Source: JABCYV01 sp963729325
Lineage (GTDB): Bacteria; Acidobacteriota; Terriglobia; Terriglobales; Acidobacteriaceae
Direction of reading: 5' to 3'
Assembly: GCA_963729325.1 (NCBI GenBank)
Contig: CAVSNS010000012.1
Span: forward strand, 5,497 to 69,496
Length of the DNA: 64,000 nt
This document shows, piece by piece, positions 28,878-40,297 of this stretch. The position numbers and the translations under genes were made by a program. The notes below the pieces were generated by a model. It was not told the DNA's origin and made no database searches. It saw only the letters and a list, made by a program, of their open reading frames with translations. Position 1 is the first letter of the stretch, and each line of letters opens with the position of its first letter.

Positions 28878-31382
28878 CTACACTGGCGGTCCCGGCGGCG
28901 TACCCGAGGACTTGAGCTTGGGCGTATTCTGCTGCGGGTTCTGCAGGAAAAGCGTGATCTCGTGGTCGAGACGGCGCAGAACTGCATCTGTCGCCGGGCC
29001 GTTTCTCGGCGCATCTCTCTTGATCGCGTCCTGCACCTCACGCACGCCGGACAGAGCTGCCGCCTGAACTTCAGGTGTGGCATCCGAATTTGCGGCGAGA
29101 ATCATCAGCCGTTCAGCGATTTCAGTTTGCACGACCCTGGCAAGGCCAGTTTCTGCTGGTGTTTTCGCAACGTCCGAGAACGCTGCGCTCACCATTGCTG
29201 AGATCACCCCGCGCGGCGATAGGGCTTGGCGATCTTGCTCCGCGATCACTGCCAGCCTCTGCATGCGCTGGGGGTCAAGCAACCCGCCTACGACGATTTC
29301 AGCCACGGCGCGCGCTCCATCCAGCGGGCTGAACAAATATCCCGCGGACGATTTAAAACGCTCCGGATCATCGTCGCGGTTCTCAACCGGCGCCAGCGCT
29401 TTCCACAGTTCCGGGGGAATGGTGAGCTCAGAGGGATTTAGCGCTTGCAAGGCCAAACGTAGAGCTTGCTTCTGGCTCTCCGCCGGCCAGACGCTCACCG
29501 GCTTCTGTCCGTCGCCGGCCAGGGAGTTTGGGACAATCGCACTTCCGACAACGTTAACCGCGCCCGCGAGCGCGTAGCGGTGAAACAGATAAACCAGCGG
29601 GAAGCGGGAAGCCAGCATCGAATTCGGCTCGCCCGGCCGCAGCATCTGCGGTCCATAGTGCGCGAGAAGGGCATCGCGCACCGGAAGGACGTCCTTCAGC
29701 CAGGTTACGGGATCGGGTCCGTCATCGTACGCGTTCCAGCGGGGATCCTCATAGTTTCCCCACACAATTCCCTTCGCAATCGATCCTTTGACGATCGCGT
29801 CCAGGCGGGCGTGCTCCTGGTCCGGACTGGTGCTCCCTGGATTCTGGCTATAGCCCCACTCGATGGCGAAGCGGTCGTAGGTGCCCACTCCCTGCATATA
29901 AGCATCGGACAAGTCGGCGCTGCCATCGGCACGAATGCGCACTCGCGGCGCAAAGTAGTCCATCACCGAGCCGCGTCCGAAGGTGCTGGCCACAAAATTG
30001 TGCTCCAGTCCTAGGGCGTGCCCGATCTCGTGGCAGGTGAGCAATGCCAGGCGATTCAGCATCACCTGCTCATCGTTAATTTGGGGATCAAGGTTATCGA
30101 GCGCGGCAAACACATCGAGGGCCGGTTCCGCCGCTTCGCGACCGGAAGGAACTGTCGATTCCCAGTAGTTGTTCACCGTACGCATGCGATGCGAGTCGAG
30201 TTGGACGACGGCGTGAATAATCTCTCCGGTGCGTGGATCCTCCTGACTTTGGCCCACCGACCAGCCGCGTCCAGAGCGGTTCGTCCACTGGATGGTTGGA
30301 TAACGAACATCCAGCGGGTTCGCCCCTTCAGGGAGGTCTTCGACGCGGAGCGCGTCTTTAAAACCCGCCTGCTCGAAGGCAGCATTCCACCACAGTGTGC
30401 CCCGGCGCACAGCCGAGCGGACCGGCTCGGGAATGGCGCGATCAAGATAAAAGACAATTGGTTTGACTGGCTCACTCCGCGCCGCATTGGGATCCTTCTT
30501 CTGCAATCTCCAGCGGCTAATCAGGTAGCGTGTCAACGGACGATCATAGGGTTGGGAGAAGTCCTGGAAGCTGACGGTAAAGAAACCCACGCGCGGATCC
30601 TGCTCCCGCGGCTCATAACCGGGACCGGGCAAAGCCACAAACGAGTGATGCTCGCGAACACTTAACGCATGCGAATCGGGAGAATTGAGACTGCTCTCGG
30701 ATTCCGTAGCAAAAGTTAAAAGCACCTCGACTTCAGTGTTCAGGGGGAAACTTCCGGTGTGCTCCAAGTCAACGACACTGCGTGCTTCATCCAATTTCCA
30801 GTTGGACCCGCCGGCTTCGGCCCGCACCATCGCGCCGCCAACGGCGCGGGTCGGCCGCCGCAGCTGCGAAATCAAGTCGAACGCGTCTCGCACCAACAAA
30901 GAATTCCCATTCACCAGCACTGCGCCATCTTGCTCGGCCTCCACGGGAAGCGCCGCCAAAACCGAAGTAGGGAAGCTCGATTCCACGGAATACTTCAACT
31001 CCGGGCTACCGTTTTCCGCGCGAAAGCCGGTATTCTTCTGGACCACCAGCACTCTCATACCAACTCGCCGGAAGCGACAAACTGCGTGACTACCAAACGA
31101 ACTGCGATCGGCAAAGACTTCCGTCGACCCGACCCCAGTGGCCATGCCGGTAAAGTAAATAAATTCCCGTGTCAAAGCAGCCGGTGAGAGCTCAAAAAGA
31201 ATGTCGCCTTTCTTTTCGTCCCAATAGTACGGGAGAAAACCGTCATGCTTTTGAAGGCCCGCAGTGCGAGTTGTAATCGTGACTCTTTCGGGTGACGGCG
31301 ACGTCGACGGTTGCGCCTGGGCGCTGACCGCCGCATTTAGGGAGGCAACTGCAAAAACAAGCAGGAAGGCCAGTCGCAGCAT
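28878..31382 (-). CDS. Secreted zinc metalloprotease (HExxHxxGxxH, DUF5117/DUF4953-like)
   Basis: 834 residues from the ATG at 31382 (MLRLAFLLVFAVASLNAAVS signal peptide). The middle of the protein carries the metzincin-type zinc site CHEIGHALGLEHNF, followed by a Met-turn-like GSVMDYFAPRV. The N-terminal ~300 residues (LPYYWDEKKGDILFEL, YFTGMATGVGS, HHSFVALPGPGYEPRE) are the conserved domain that precedes the protease in large outer-membrane-associated zinc proteins of Bacteroidetes and Acidobacteria. The substrate is unknown. Convergent with the selenoprotein gene. Confidence 0.88.
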   Translation of the reverse strand: MLRLAFLLVFAVASLNAAVSAQAQPSTSPSPERVTITTRTAGLQKHDGFLPYYWDEKKGDILFELSPAALTREFIYFTGMATGVGSTEVFADRSSFGSHAVCRFRRVGMRVLVVQKNTGFRAENGSPELKYSVESSFPTSVLAALPVEAEQDGAVLVNGNSLLVRDAFDLISQLRRPTRAVGGAMVRAEAGGSNWKLDEARSVVDLEHTGSFPLNTEVEVLLTFATESESSLNSPDSHALSVREHHSFVALPGPGYEPREQDPRVGFFTVSFQDFSQPYDRPLTRYLISRWRLQKKDPNAARSEPVKPIVFYLDRAIPEPVRSAVRRGTLWWNAAFEQAGFKDALRVEDLPEGANPLDVRYPTIQWTNRSGRGWSVGQSQEDPRTGEIIHAVVQLDSHRMRTVNNYWESTVPSGREAAEPALDVFAALDNLDPQINDEQVMLNRLALLTCHEIGHALGLEHNFVASTFGRGSVMDYFAPRVRIRADGSADLSDAYMQGVGTYDRFAIEWGYSQNPGSTSPDQEHARLDAIVKGSIAKGIVWGNYEDPRWNAYDDGPDPVTWLKDVLPVRDALLAHYGPQMLRPGEPNSMLASRFPLVYLFHRYALAGAVNVVGSAIVPNSLAGDGQKPVSVWPAESQKQALRLALQALNPSELTIPPELWKALAPVENRDDDPERFKSSAGYLFSPLDGARAVAEIVVGGLLDPQRMQRLAVIAEQDRQALSPRGVISAMVSAAFSDVAKTPAETGLARVVQTEIAERLMILAANSDATPEVQAAALSGVREVQDAIKRDAPRNGPATDAVLRRLDHEITLFLQNPQQNTPKLKSSGTPPGPPV

Positions 31383-31570
31383 AGGCCTTGTCTTATATAT
31401 CACGACTGAGATTTGCTCAAACGTCAACCGGCGGAATCGCCCGCGGGAAGTTGGCGGGAATGGGGAGAGGGCTCGCTCCGAACATCAGATTGCGTCGACA
31501 AAGACGGGGCGCTGGTTATTTTGACGCCCCATCCTTCGACTGTTGGGCCAGCAGCTTTTGTCGCCAGACA

Positions 31571-32185
31571 CTAAAAAGCTTGGTCCTCTTGACCGCATGC
31601 GCAGATGCCGTGTCCCATGCCGAGAGCGATCTCGAACCAGCAGAACTGCTGCAAATCGCTTAGTTCACTAGGGATAAGATTCGAGTTGTGCAACTCAGCT
31701 TCGGTGATAAACCACCGCGAGGGCACCGAAGCGCTCTCAAGCAGCACTCCCGCCTGGATGTGAGTAGACCAAGCACGGATCCCAGCGGTCGGCGCGCCCA
31801 CTCTGGGATCGCAGGTTCCCGAGGGGGCGTTCGTCGAAACCAGTTTAATCACGCCCTTATGGTTCACAACCGAAGTTAGAGAATTGGCCAGCAGGTACTT
31901 GTTCAGGGATTCCGCGATGACACCGTCCGCGGTTACTGGGCAACTGCAGCACTCCTGCATCTCCTCGCTGTCGTCGAATACGTAGAAGGCCGCGCAGAGC
32001 GTGCCCCCTGTGTCGCCGTCGTTGATCACCCGCAAAGTGGCGTCCGGCGCGCCACTGGTGTTGGCATTCGAGTAGTAGTTAACAGCGTAGGTGGTGTTGT
32101 CTTGCGCCGCCGCGCTTCCTGAGATCCCCCCAAGCACGAAGGCGATGACCAGCGTGGGCACAATGGCACACACTATCTTCTTCAT
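31571..32185 (-). CDS. Hypothetical secreted cysteine-rich protein
   Basis: 204 residues with a signal peptide (VCAIVPTLVIAFVLGGISGS, cleavage after AAAQ). The mature part has DATLRVINDGDTGGTLCAAF, an unusual CCSC cluster (EECC-like in MQECCSCPVTADG) and a C-terminal HGICACGQEDQ. No family is assigned. It looks like a small extracellular beta-sandwich with several possible disulfides. Confidence 0.65.
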   Translation of the reverse strand: MKKIVCAIVPTLVIAFVLGGISGSAAAQDNTTYAVNYYSNANTSGAPDATLRVINDGDTGGTLCAAFYVFDDSEEMQECCSCPVTADGVIAESLNKYLLANSLTSVVNHKGVIKLVSTNAPSGTCDPRVGAPTAGIRAWSTHIQAGVLLESASVPSRWFITEAELHNSNLIPSELSDLQQFCWFEIALGMGHGICACGQEDQAF

Positions 32186-32324
32186 GGAAGACCCTCCGAG
32201 GCGCTTCTAGCTGGGGGAGGGAGGATCAGCTAAGGTACGCCCTGCGGAAACTGTAACTCCTTCTCCAATCTTTACAACTACCCACGTGGTCTAATCCCTC
32301 CCCGGACATCGACTCACTGTCGTT

Positions 32325-32372
32325 GCTGAGGTCTGCTGCACACGCGCAGCTGAGGTCTGCTGCACACGCGCA
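32325..32372. repeat. 24-bp tandem duplication
   Basis: The unit starting GCTGAGGTCTGCTGCACACG is present twice head to tail in the 309-base stretch between the cysteine-rich protein and tRNA-Ser. Apart from this, no gene is seen in 32186-32494. Confidence 0.8.
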
Positions 32373-32494
32373 CGAACAAATGGCGAAGGGTTAGAGCGCG
32401 ATGTCCCGCATTCGGGCGGGCTCAAAGACTCTCGCAACTCAAATGCTTGGAGGGCAAACGCAAGCTGCTAAACTATCGAGAACACACGCCGCGC

Positions 32495-32584
32495 GGAGGG
32501 ATGCGTGAGTGGTTGAAACGGGCGGTCTTGAAAACCGCTGTACGGGAAACCGTACCGGGGGTTCGAATCCCTCTCCCTCCGCCA
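32495..32584 (+). tRNA. tRNA-Ser(UGA)
   Basis: 90 bases including encoded CCA. Acceptor GGAGGGA pairs with TCCCTCC. The anticodon stem GCGGT/ACCGC encloses CTTGAAA (anticodon TGA). A long variable arm (TACGG/CCGTA) and T-loop GTTCGAATC are present, as expected of class II tRNA-Ser. Its 3' half is the integration target of the island that follows. Confidence 0.97.
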
Positions 32585-32585
32585 T
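32527..32585 (+). repeat. attL: 59-bp direct repeat (tRNA-Ser 3' half)
   Basis: From the first base of the anticodon loop through CCAT, identical over 59 of 59 bases to 43154-43212. The bases just outside differ on both sides. This is the core crossover duplication left by site-specific integration; integration here leaves the tRNA gene intact. Confidence 0.95.
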
Positions 32586-32659
32586 TTCTGCTTTTCGGCA
32601 CAATGAGTTGCGCGCACTCTAATGCACCGGAAACAACTGCGCAAAACAGCAAAGAAATG

Positions 32660-32687
32660 CAGATTGTAATGTAATTGTAATGGTCGC
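32660..32687 (+). repeat. Candidate integrase arm site, left end
   Basis: CAGATTGTAATGTAATTGTAATGG lies 75 bases inside attL and contains TTGTAATG twice, 11 bases apart. A near copy in the same orientation lies 113 bases inside attR (43012-43039). Paired short repeats at this place fit arm-type binding by tyrosine integrases. Confidence 0.55.
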
Positions 32688-32690
32688 GTG

Positions 32691-33765
32691 CTACTGGATG
32701 GAATTGTTTGGGTGCTTCGGCGTTCGTTCCTGGCCGGACACATGCGCGTCTCGTAGTTTTTCTAGCTTGTGAATTGCGTCACGTCTGTACTCGTCGACGG
32801 CTCTCACATAGGTGCTGAGGATACTCGTGCCGGCGTGCCCGATGATCTGCGCCACGAAGAGCGGTGACACTCCCGCTTGAGTCAGGCGACTCGCCAGCGT
32901 ATGCCGCAGGTCATAGATCCAGAAATATTGCAGCCCAGCATCCCTTAGTGCCTTTGCCCAGCTCCTGCGAACATCCTTGAGCGGTTTCGAAGGGTCCCGC
33001 ATGTTGGGAAAGACATAAGAAGAAAACTCTGGACCGAGAAGCTTACGCCAGCGCAAGAGCTCGATCTTACATCTAGCTGAGATCGGGATAGTGCGCTCTC
33101 CAGCTTTCGTTTTCGATTCGTCCACCCTGACTAAGATCATTGACGAAATCCACCTCACTCCAAGACAGTGACAATGCTTCTCGGTTAGACCGCATACCCG
33201 TTTCAAGAATCAAAATCGCCAAAGTCCGAATCTGAGGCATTGCTGCATTGAGGAGTCGATCCTCTTCTTCAAAAGTAAGGATGTGCGGACGACGCCGCTG
33301 TTTGCGTTCCTCAAGGAAGTCCACATCTCGGAATGGACTCTCGCTGATGAGCATCTTGCGTTCCGCCAATTTCATCATCCGACGGAGCACAGCAAGATCC
33401 CGGTTCACCGTTGCTGTGCGAACACCATTCGATAGACGTTTCTCCTTGAAGTCTTCGATTACGTCTGAAGTGATGTCCGAAAGCTTCACGTTCCTGAAGC
33501 CTGACGCTAAATTGCGAATTGATGATCCATAGCGTTTCTGCGTATTCGGATGTTGGACGGTCAACAGAAAGCGTCGCGCATATTCGTCAAAGTGAGGCGC
33601 CTTGGATTTTGTCAGCCTCAGCCTTCCTCGCCTCGCGTCGCCTTTGCGGATGTCTAGCAGCTCCTGCGCATCCCGTTTTCTCGACGACCGAGAGCTCTCA
33701 AATCGCTGACGACCGCCAGCGAAGTATGTAATCCACCATGTTTTCCCTCGCCGATAGATTCCCAT
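32691..33765 (-). CDS. int: Tyrosine recombinase (island integrase), frameshifted
   Basis: About 357 residues. N-terminal AP2-like arm domain (MGIYRRGKTWWITYFAGGRQ), SAM-like core-binding domain (FDEYARRFLLTVQHPNTQKR) and catalytic domain. First catalytic Arg in LETGMRSNREALSLSW, then a one-base shift near 33145 at SEVDF, resuming at VDESKTKAGERTIPIS (beta-hairpin Lys). The rest has YDLRHTLASRLTQAGVS (Arg and His) and the nucleophilic Tyr in ILSTYVRAVDE. It faces its own attachment site about 105 bases away. If the shift is real the enzyme is dead and the island locked. Confidence 0.88.
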
Positions 33766-33888
33766 GACTTAGCGCTTTCTTTGATTGCAGGACGGCGGAT
33801 TGCTCCTAGGTTTTATTTTCACAGGAAATTCGCATCGCGGTGGAGACACAAATGTTTCTGATTTCTCATTTCCAGACTCCAACCCCGA

Positions 33889-34410
33889 TTAGCGTCTTCT
33901 GCTGCATATCCCATGAGCCGTAAACACGGAAATCCCGTATTTCGCAGCGAGTTTTCTGAACGGCGTTTTCGTTCGTGCTCGTTCCTTCCTGAGCTTCGTA
34001 ACCTCGTCGGGCTTCAATACGCGCAGCGGGGGACGCCCCAATCGTTTCCCTTGGTTCCGGGCGTGTTGCAGCCCGGCTTTGACCCGCTCCACAATCAGCG
34101 AACGCTCCCACTGAGCGATAGCGCCAATAATTTGAAACAGCATCTCACCGTGCGGAAGCGAGGTGTCCATTGCTTCTGTGCAGGACACAAAGCCGATACC
34201 CAGAGCTCTGAAGAGTTCCAGGGCGTTCAGGAGTTGCTTGAGAGATCGGGCGAAACGATCGAATTTCCACACCACAACTACGTCGATCTTTTTGCGATGG
34301 CAATTTTCCAGAAGTGCGTCTAGTGAAGGTCGCCTTGAGGCCTCTAAGGCTTTAGGGAAGATCGGGATGTAATTGAGTCCAGACTGGGCAACGAATTCAT
34401 CGATACCCAT
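33889..34410 (-). pseudogene. Serine recombinase (resolvase/invertase) remnant lacking the catalytic N-terminus
   Basis: 173 residues matching resolvases from the middle of the catalytic domain onward: RRPSLDALLENCHRKKIDVV, VVVWKFDRFARSLKQL, FQIIGAIAQWERSLIVERVK, GLQHARNQGKRLGRPP, and a C-terminal helix-turn-helix (FRKLAAKYGISVFTAHGICS). The first ~45 residues of the family, including the nucleophilic serine (usual YxRVS), are absent. The upstream DNA is the end of the TPR regulator gene, stop at 34429. So this is an inactive fragment, probably cut by a rearrangement. Confidence 0.75.
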
Positions 34411-34428
34411 TCTTGGTTCAGAGCAGAA

Positions 34429-36391
34429 TCACTCTGGCAGCTTGACCCGTTTTTGCAAGGCGAGAAATCGCGGATTGGAACGAAGATTGTCGAGTTCCGG
34501 TTCCACCTTCATGAATACTAGACCATTGGAGCGGTCTGCAAAAGCCTTCTCAAGCCACTCCATTGCCTTTTCGTTCTCACCAAGCCCTACATACACAACT
34601 GCAAAGTAATAAGGGGAAACGTATTGTTTCTTTGATTGGCGGACCAAGTCTGTGAGCAGCTTTTCCGCTTCCTCCTTATTGCCTTCACGAGCGTAGGCGT
34701 GAGCCAGGGCTGAGATCATCAGCGGTGTTCCATGCGACAGATCGACCGCCTTACGCAATTCGGGAATAGCAAGGGCAAACGCTCCTTTTTGCTCGTAGGC
34801 CTGGCCGACAACCAAATGAGGAAGCTCGTAGGAGGGATCCATTTCGAGCGTGTTACGAAGCTGCTCGATGGCACGGTCGTATTGCCGAGCCATATACAAA
34901 CGCCATCCCAAGCTAAAGTTAATGCTGATCGAAAGCGGGTCCAGTTCGCGCGCCTTGTTGATTTGTTCGAAGCCGTCCTGAAAACGCCCCATCGCCATCA
35001 GGTAGAGGGAATACCGCTGGTACGCAGTGGCGTAGCTAGGGTTGAATTGAATGGCACGTTGAAATCCTTCTTCGGCTCCAGACCAGTCCCAGTCGTAGTT
35101 GAACTTCAACGTGGCGAGTGAGGTTTCAGCCTCCGCCAGGTCTGGGTCGATATCTAAGGCGCGCCGGGCTGCGTCCCGAGCCTTCGGGGCAGCTTCATCG
35201 ACAGGCATCGTTCCGAAGATTGTGGCGCCGATAATGGCATAACAGTCGGAGAGCCCGGCATAGGCAAGCGCATAGTCAGGATCCTGATCGCGTAGCCTGC
35301 TCGAAGTATCTGATGGCCTTCATGAGATTTTCATCGGATCTCTTGTTCCAATAGAAACGGCCCTTCAAATAATTCTCGTATGCTTCTGGGGCGATCGCAG
35401 GATTCTTCGCAAGACGTGCACGGTCTTCCGGCGTCAGGTTGATGCGAATCTCGTTGACGATGGCAGAGGAAACGCGATTTTGCAGTGCGAGGACGTCCCC
35501 AATCTGGCTTTCGTATGTCTCCGCCCATAAATGGTGATCAGTGGAGACCTGGACAAGCTCAGCGGTGATTCTTATCCGACTACCCTCCCGCAAGACTGTT
35601 CCCTCTACAACCGCATCTACATGAAGCTCGCGGGCGATTTCTGACAGCGGCTTGCGCGTGGCCTTGTAGGCCATGGCCGTAGAACGGGAAATAACGCGCA
35701 ACGAGCGAATTTTCGCCAAGTTGGCAATGAGTTCGTCGGTCATTCCGTCGGCGAAATAATCCTGGTCTTTGTCCCCTGAAAGGTTTTCCAGAGGAAGAAC
35801 TACGAGGGAAGTATTCTGCTTGACACCGGATTGGCTTGTTTTGCCCCTTCCGGAATAGTGGATGGCGATGGCGGCGACCGCTGCAGCTGTGGCTAGCAGA
35901 GCCAGAGTCAGGATCGCCATCCGGCGACTCTCGACTCGATTGCTTCCGGTCGAGGCCATCCCGCTCCGCGTTGGGGCCTCGGCCGCCCCCGCCAATCGCG
36001 CTACTTGATTTGCTTCCGACTCGTGAACCCCGTGGGACGGCATGACGAGGAAGGAGTCTTCGACGTGTGCTATGAAGCGATAGCCTCGTCGCGGGATCGT
36101 TTCCACAAACCGTGGGTTCTCCGAGGAATCGCCCAAAACTTCCCGCAAACGCATTACCGCGTTATTAAGCCCGTGATCGAAGTCGACGAAAGTATCAGTT
36201 TGCCAGAGGCGGTTACGAAGCTCATCCCGGGTGATGATCTCGCCAGGCTTCTCGAGGAGCATGGCCAAAACTTGGAAAGGTTGTTCCGGGAGCTTAAGAC
36301 GAAGCCCTTGCTTGCGAAGCTCGGAGGCCTTGAGGTCGACCTCAAACACCCCAAAATGAACGATTCTCGCTAATGCAGCAGGAGATCCCAT
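34429..36391 (-). CDS. Winged-helix/TolB-like/TPR transcriptional regulator, frameshifted
   Basis: Reconstructed length about 650 residues from the ATG at 36391 (MGSPAALARIVHFGVFEVDL). An OmpR/CadC-type winged helix (LRLKLPEQPFQVLAMLLEKP, GLNNAVMRLREVLGD, ETIPRRGYRF) is followed by a membrane helix (MAILTLALLATAAAVAAIAI), a TolB-like FlgO-type domain (VVLPLENLSGDKDQDYFADG) and C-terminal TPRs. The frame changes near 35278 within YFEQAT/DPDYALAY. Such proteins are abundant in Acidobacteria and probably sense an envelope signal and bind DNA from the membrane. It is divergent from the Oar receptor, the likely target. Confidence 0.82.
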
Positions 36392-36786
36392 GGTTGCGGC
36401 AAACGTCGGGTGGAGTATAGCTCCACGACTGTACCGGGTCAAAATGGGAGATCGGAAACTAACCGTATTGTTTTCAATAACTAGCTTAAGGAGCTAGAAA
36501 TGTTGTCGATTGGATGCATCGGGTATTGCGCTGCGGGAGATAGATTCCAGCAGATTGCCGCAACCGAAAAATGTCAAGATCTCAGATCATCAAGCGAAGC
36601 TCGGATGGACGAAGGTTGCGTTGAAAATCCATAAGCTGGACAGTTCAGCAGATAGTTTGGTGATAGTCACATTGCTTATGATTGTCCTGCAAGCGATTTG
36701 GCAGTCACCTCAACGCAACAAATGAATGCTTTGGAGGACACCGCGTGGTCGTCCCTGAAGGTGAGCAAAAGGTATCTCCGCAGTCA
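36392..36786. other. Divergent intergenic region with inverted repeat
   Basis: No convincing gene. An inverted repeat GTGGAG-TATAG-CTCCAC lies at 36410-36426, directly upstream of the regulator start, and is a candidate operator. Short frames to 36725 lack homology and codon regularity. Confidence 0.4.
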
Positions 36787-39700
36787 ATGATTGGCCCCTC
36801 GTTGGCCACGGCTGGCAAGTATTTCATTCGCCAACGAATCGACGCTTGGGGACCGGCGTTCCGTCCATTCGGCGCCAAACTCCTGTTTGGTTTTTGGTGA
36901 AGTTCAGCTTCTCATACTCAGCGTCGCATTGGTCGTTTCGGCCTTCCCCACCTACGGGCAGGTCGCCGGAGGAACGATTCAGGGGGTGGTGGCGGACACG
37001 TCTGGGAAAGTCGTCACGGAAGCCAGAGTCTCGATTAAGAACTTGGCCACCGGTGTCATTACGGCGGTCGAGGACAATGATCAGGGCCTGTACACCGCTC
37101 CAAACTTGGTACCTGGAAACTACGAGGTCAGTTGTTCCGCCGGAGGCTTTGCGACCACGGTGGTGGCAAACGTAACCCTAAACGTAGGGGCACAGCAGCG
37201 AGTAGATTTCACGCTGAAGCCTGGAGTTGTCACGCAGTCGGTGGTTGTCAACGACGCGCCACCGTCGATCGACTTGGCGTCTTCCACGATCAGCAGCGTG
37301 GTCAACCAGACAACGGTGCGGGAGATTCCTTTAAATGGGCGAGACTGGACCCAGTTAGCCACGCTGGAAACTGGGGTTGCGGCCATCCACACCCAGGTGG
37401 GGCTGTCGACTGGCCCGGACCGTGGCAACCGCGGCTTCGGTTCGCAACTGACGATCTCAGGAGGCCGACCAGCTCAAAACAACTATCGTCTGGATGGAGT
37501 CAGCATCAACGATTATTCCAATGGTGCTCCCGGTAGCGTTCTGGGGTCAAACCTCGGCGTAGACGCGGTGGAAGAGTTCTCCGTTCTGACCAGTAATTAT
37601 TCAGCCGAGTATGGCCGGACCTCAGGTGGCGTTATTAACGCCGTGACGAAGTCGGGAACCGATTCGTTTCATGGCACTGCGTATGAGTTCCTTCGGAACA
37701 GCGCCCTGGATGCCAGGAATTTTTTCGATGTATCGCAAGGTCCGGGCCTTCCGGCCAAACCACCGTTCAAACGCAATCAATTTGGCGCCTCCGCCGGTGG
37801 TCCACTCATCAAGGACAAGACTTTCATCTTCGGAGACTACGAGGGAGACCGGCAAGCTACAGGAATCAGCACTCCTATCACCGTGCCGACGAACAACGCG
37901 TGGAATGGGTTGGTCGATGGTCCAGTAAACCCAAAAGTCCTCCCGTTCCGGAGTCTTTTTTCCGGTACTGGACGACCATTGCGTTCCGCCCGGCTGCCCC
38001 GACTCAGGAAATGTCACTTCCGTGGTGAACCAGGTTATCAACGAGAATTACTTTACCGTGTCGGGGTGACCACAAACTGACCGGCGTGATAGTTTGGTTG
38101 GTACCTACGTCTACGACAACGCCACTGAGACTCAGCCAGATCCTTTGAATGTGATCCTGACGGGCAACAGCACAAAACGGCAGATCGTGACCGCGGAACA
38201 CACCCATACCTTCTCGCCGACGCTAATCAACTCGCTGCGTTTCGGCTTCAACCGCGTCGCCGCCTTCGCCGGCCAGAACGCATCCGCCATCAATGCGACC
38301 GCGAAGGACAACAGTGCCACCTACAGTGCCGTGCCGGGACGCCCTGCCCCAGGTATTAATATTGGAGGCGGCATCGCTAGTTTTCAAGGTGGGCTGGGCG
38401 CAAGCCCGAACTACCGCTTTCACTGGAATTCATTTCAGATTTACGATGACGCCTTTGTCACGAAGGGAATCCATTTTCTGAAATTTGGCTTCGCCACGGA
38501 ATACATCCAGGACAACATCCTGGCCAGTTCGGACGCTAATGGCGTGGTTGTCTTCTCCAGCCTTGCCAACTTCCTTAGCAACACACCGGGGAAGTTCGAC
38601 GCAGCATTTCCCGGAGGAATCACCGAGCGCCAGGTCCGCCAGCACATATACGCCGGCTACGTTCAGGACGACATACGTCTCAGGCCAAACCTGACGGTGA
38701 ATGCCGGCTTGCGATATGAGATGGCCACCGTGCCGACGGAAACCCATGGCCACCTTTCGAGTCTGCCGACTCCGACGGCTAAACAGCCAATCTGCGGAGT
38801 GCTCGTGACGGGTTGCGCGGGCACCGGGCCTTTCTTCTCGAATCCAACCTTCCACAACTTCGAACCTCGCGTAGGGTTCGCTTGGGACCCACTCAAAACC
38901 GGTAGGACTTCCGTGCGCGGCGGCTTCGGCATGTTCGATGTGCTTCCGCTTCCGTACTTGTACTCGCTGCTGGTTCCTCTCTCGGCTCCATTTTTCGACT
39001 TGAGAACTATTTCAGGCCCCAGTCAGAGCAGCTTCCCGGATCAACTGTTCAGTCAACTCCAGGTCCCTACGACCCGGCGGCAAGCATTCCTGGATCCTCA
39101 TCCTAAACGGAACTACACCATGCAGTGGAACCTCAATGTCCAGCGGGAATTTGCGAAAAGCTTGAGCGGGATGGTGGCTTATGTGGGCTCGCGGGCTGTG
39201 CACCAGGCTTTCCGGGCTGACGACATAAATACTTCGCTTCCCTTGACTCCGCTCAACATGCTTGGGCCGATCTACGGGGGCAATGGCGCATTAGCGCAGC
39301 CACTTATGAACCAAAACGCCGGGCAAATCAGCTCGGTCATGTGGACTGGGGACGCGCATTACAACGCCTTGCAAACGAAACTAACCGCCCGCACTTCCTC
39401 ATTGCAGGCGCAAGCGTCCTACACCTGGGGGAAGAGTATCGATACTGGGTCGGCAACTGTAGGCGGAGATACATTTCTCAATTCCATTTCCAGTCTTCCG
39501 TACTTCAACCCAGCGCTGCGCCGGGGGCCTTCGGACTTCAACATCGTTCACAACTTCGTGTTGAGCTACACCTGGACTCTGCCGGGACATAACAAATTGC
39601 AGGGGCCGGCAGGTTGGTTCCTCGGGGGCTGGCAATTGGGCGGAGTTGTTCAGTTGAGCAGCGGGATTCCGTTTACTGCGACCATTGACCCGAACAGCGA

Positions 39701-40227
39701 TCCGCTTGGGATTATTAAGCACCGATACATGGGACTTTCCCGATCGGGTGAGAGGCGCTGGATGTAACTCACTCGTGAACCCCGGCAATGTGAATGGCTA
39801 CATAAAGACAAATTGCCTCACGATCCCGGCGGCTCCCGTGTCTTTCTCCAACATCTGTTCGCAGCAGACCCTCCTTACACAACAGCCCTTTGTTCCTCCC
39901 CCTCCTGGACAAATTACCTGCACCAACCGGCGAGGTAATCTCGGCCGTAACGCATTGACTGGTCCCCCTTTGAAGAACTTCGACTTCTCCTTGCTCAAGA
40001 ACATCCCCGTCACCGGAATCTCGGAGACATTCAGAGTCCAATTTCGCGCCGAGATTTTTAATATCTTCAATCATCCGAATTTTGCTCCCCCTTTGAATCA
40101 CTTGGCCGTGTTCACCCAAAGTTCGGTGGATCCAACTCAGCTCGACACAGTTGCCGGGGCTGGCCAGCTGGATTCGACGGTAACAACCTCACGGCAGATT
40201 CAATTTGGCCTGAAGCTGATTTGGTGA
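36787..40227 (+). CDS. Oar-like TonB-dependent receptor with carboxypeptidase-regulatory domain, multiply frameshifted
   Basis: Outer-membrane receptor of about 1,140 residues. A possible signal region (ILSVALVVSAFPTYG) precedes a CarboxypepD_reg-like beta-sandwich (TIQGVVADTSGKVVTEARVS). Then the plug (REIPLNGRDWTQLATLETGV, AEYGRTSGGVINAVTKSGTD) and a long beta-barrel ending in FQLKLIW-type residues (QIQFGLKLIW). Frame breaks are needed near 36900, 37963, 38062 and 39730. The start is uncertain because the signal region lies in a shifted frame from the ATG at 36787. These receptors import large or scarce nutrients in Acidobacteria and Bacteroidetes. Confidence 0.85.
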
Positions 40228-40297
40228 AGACATCCGGGCTCGCAGCCTTTAGGTCCCCATTGTTAACAGCCCGATATCTACCATAAGGAGCAGCAAC

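Noticed and set aside
32325..32372. CRISPR repeat
   Set aside because: Only two abutting copies with no spacer between them; a plain tandem duplication.
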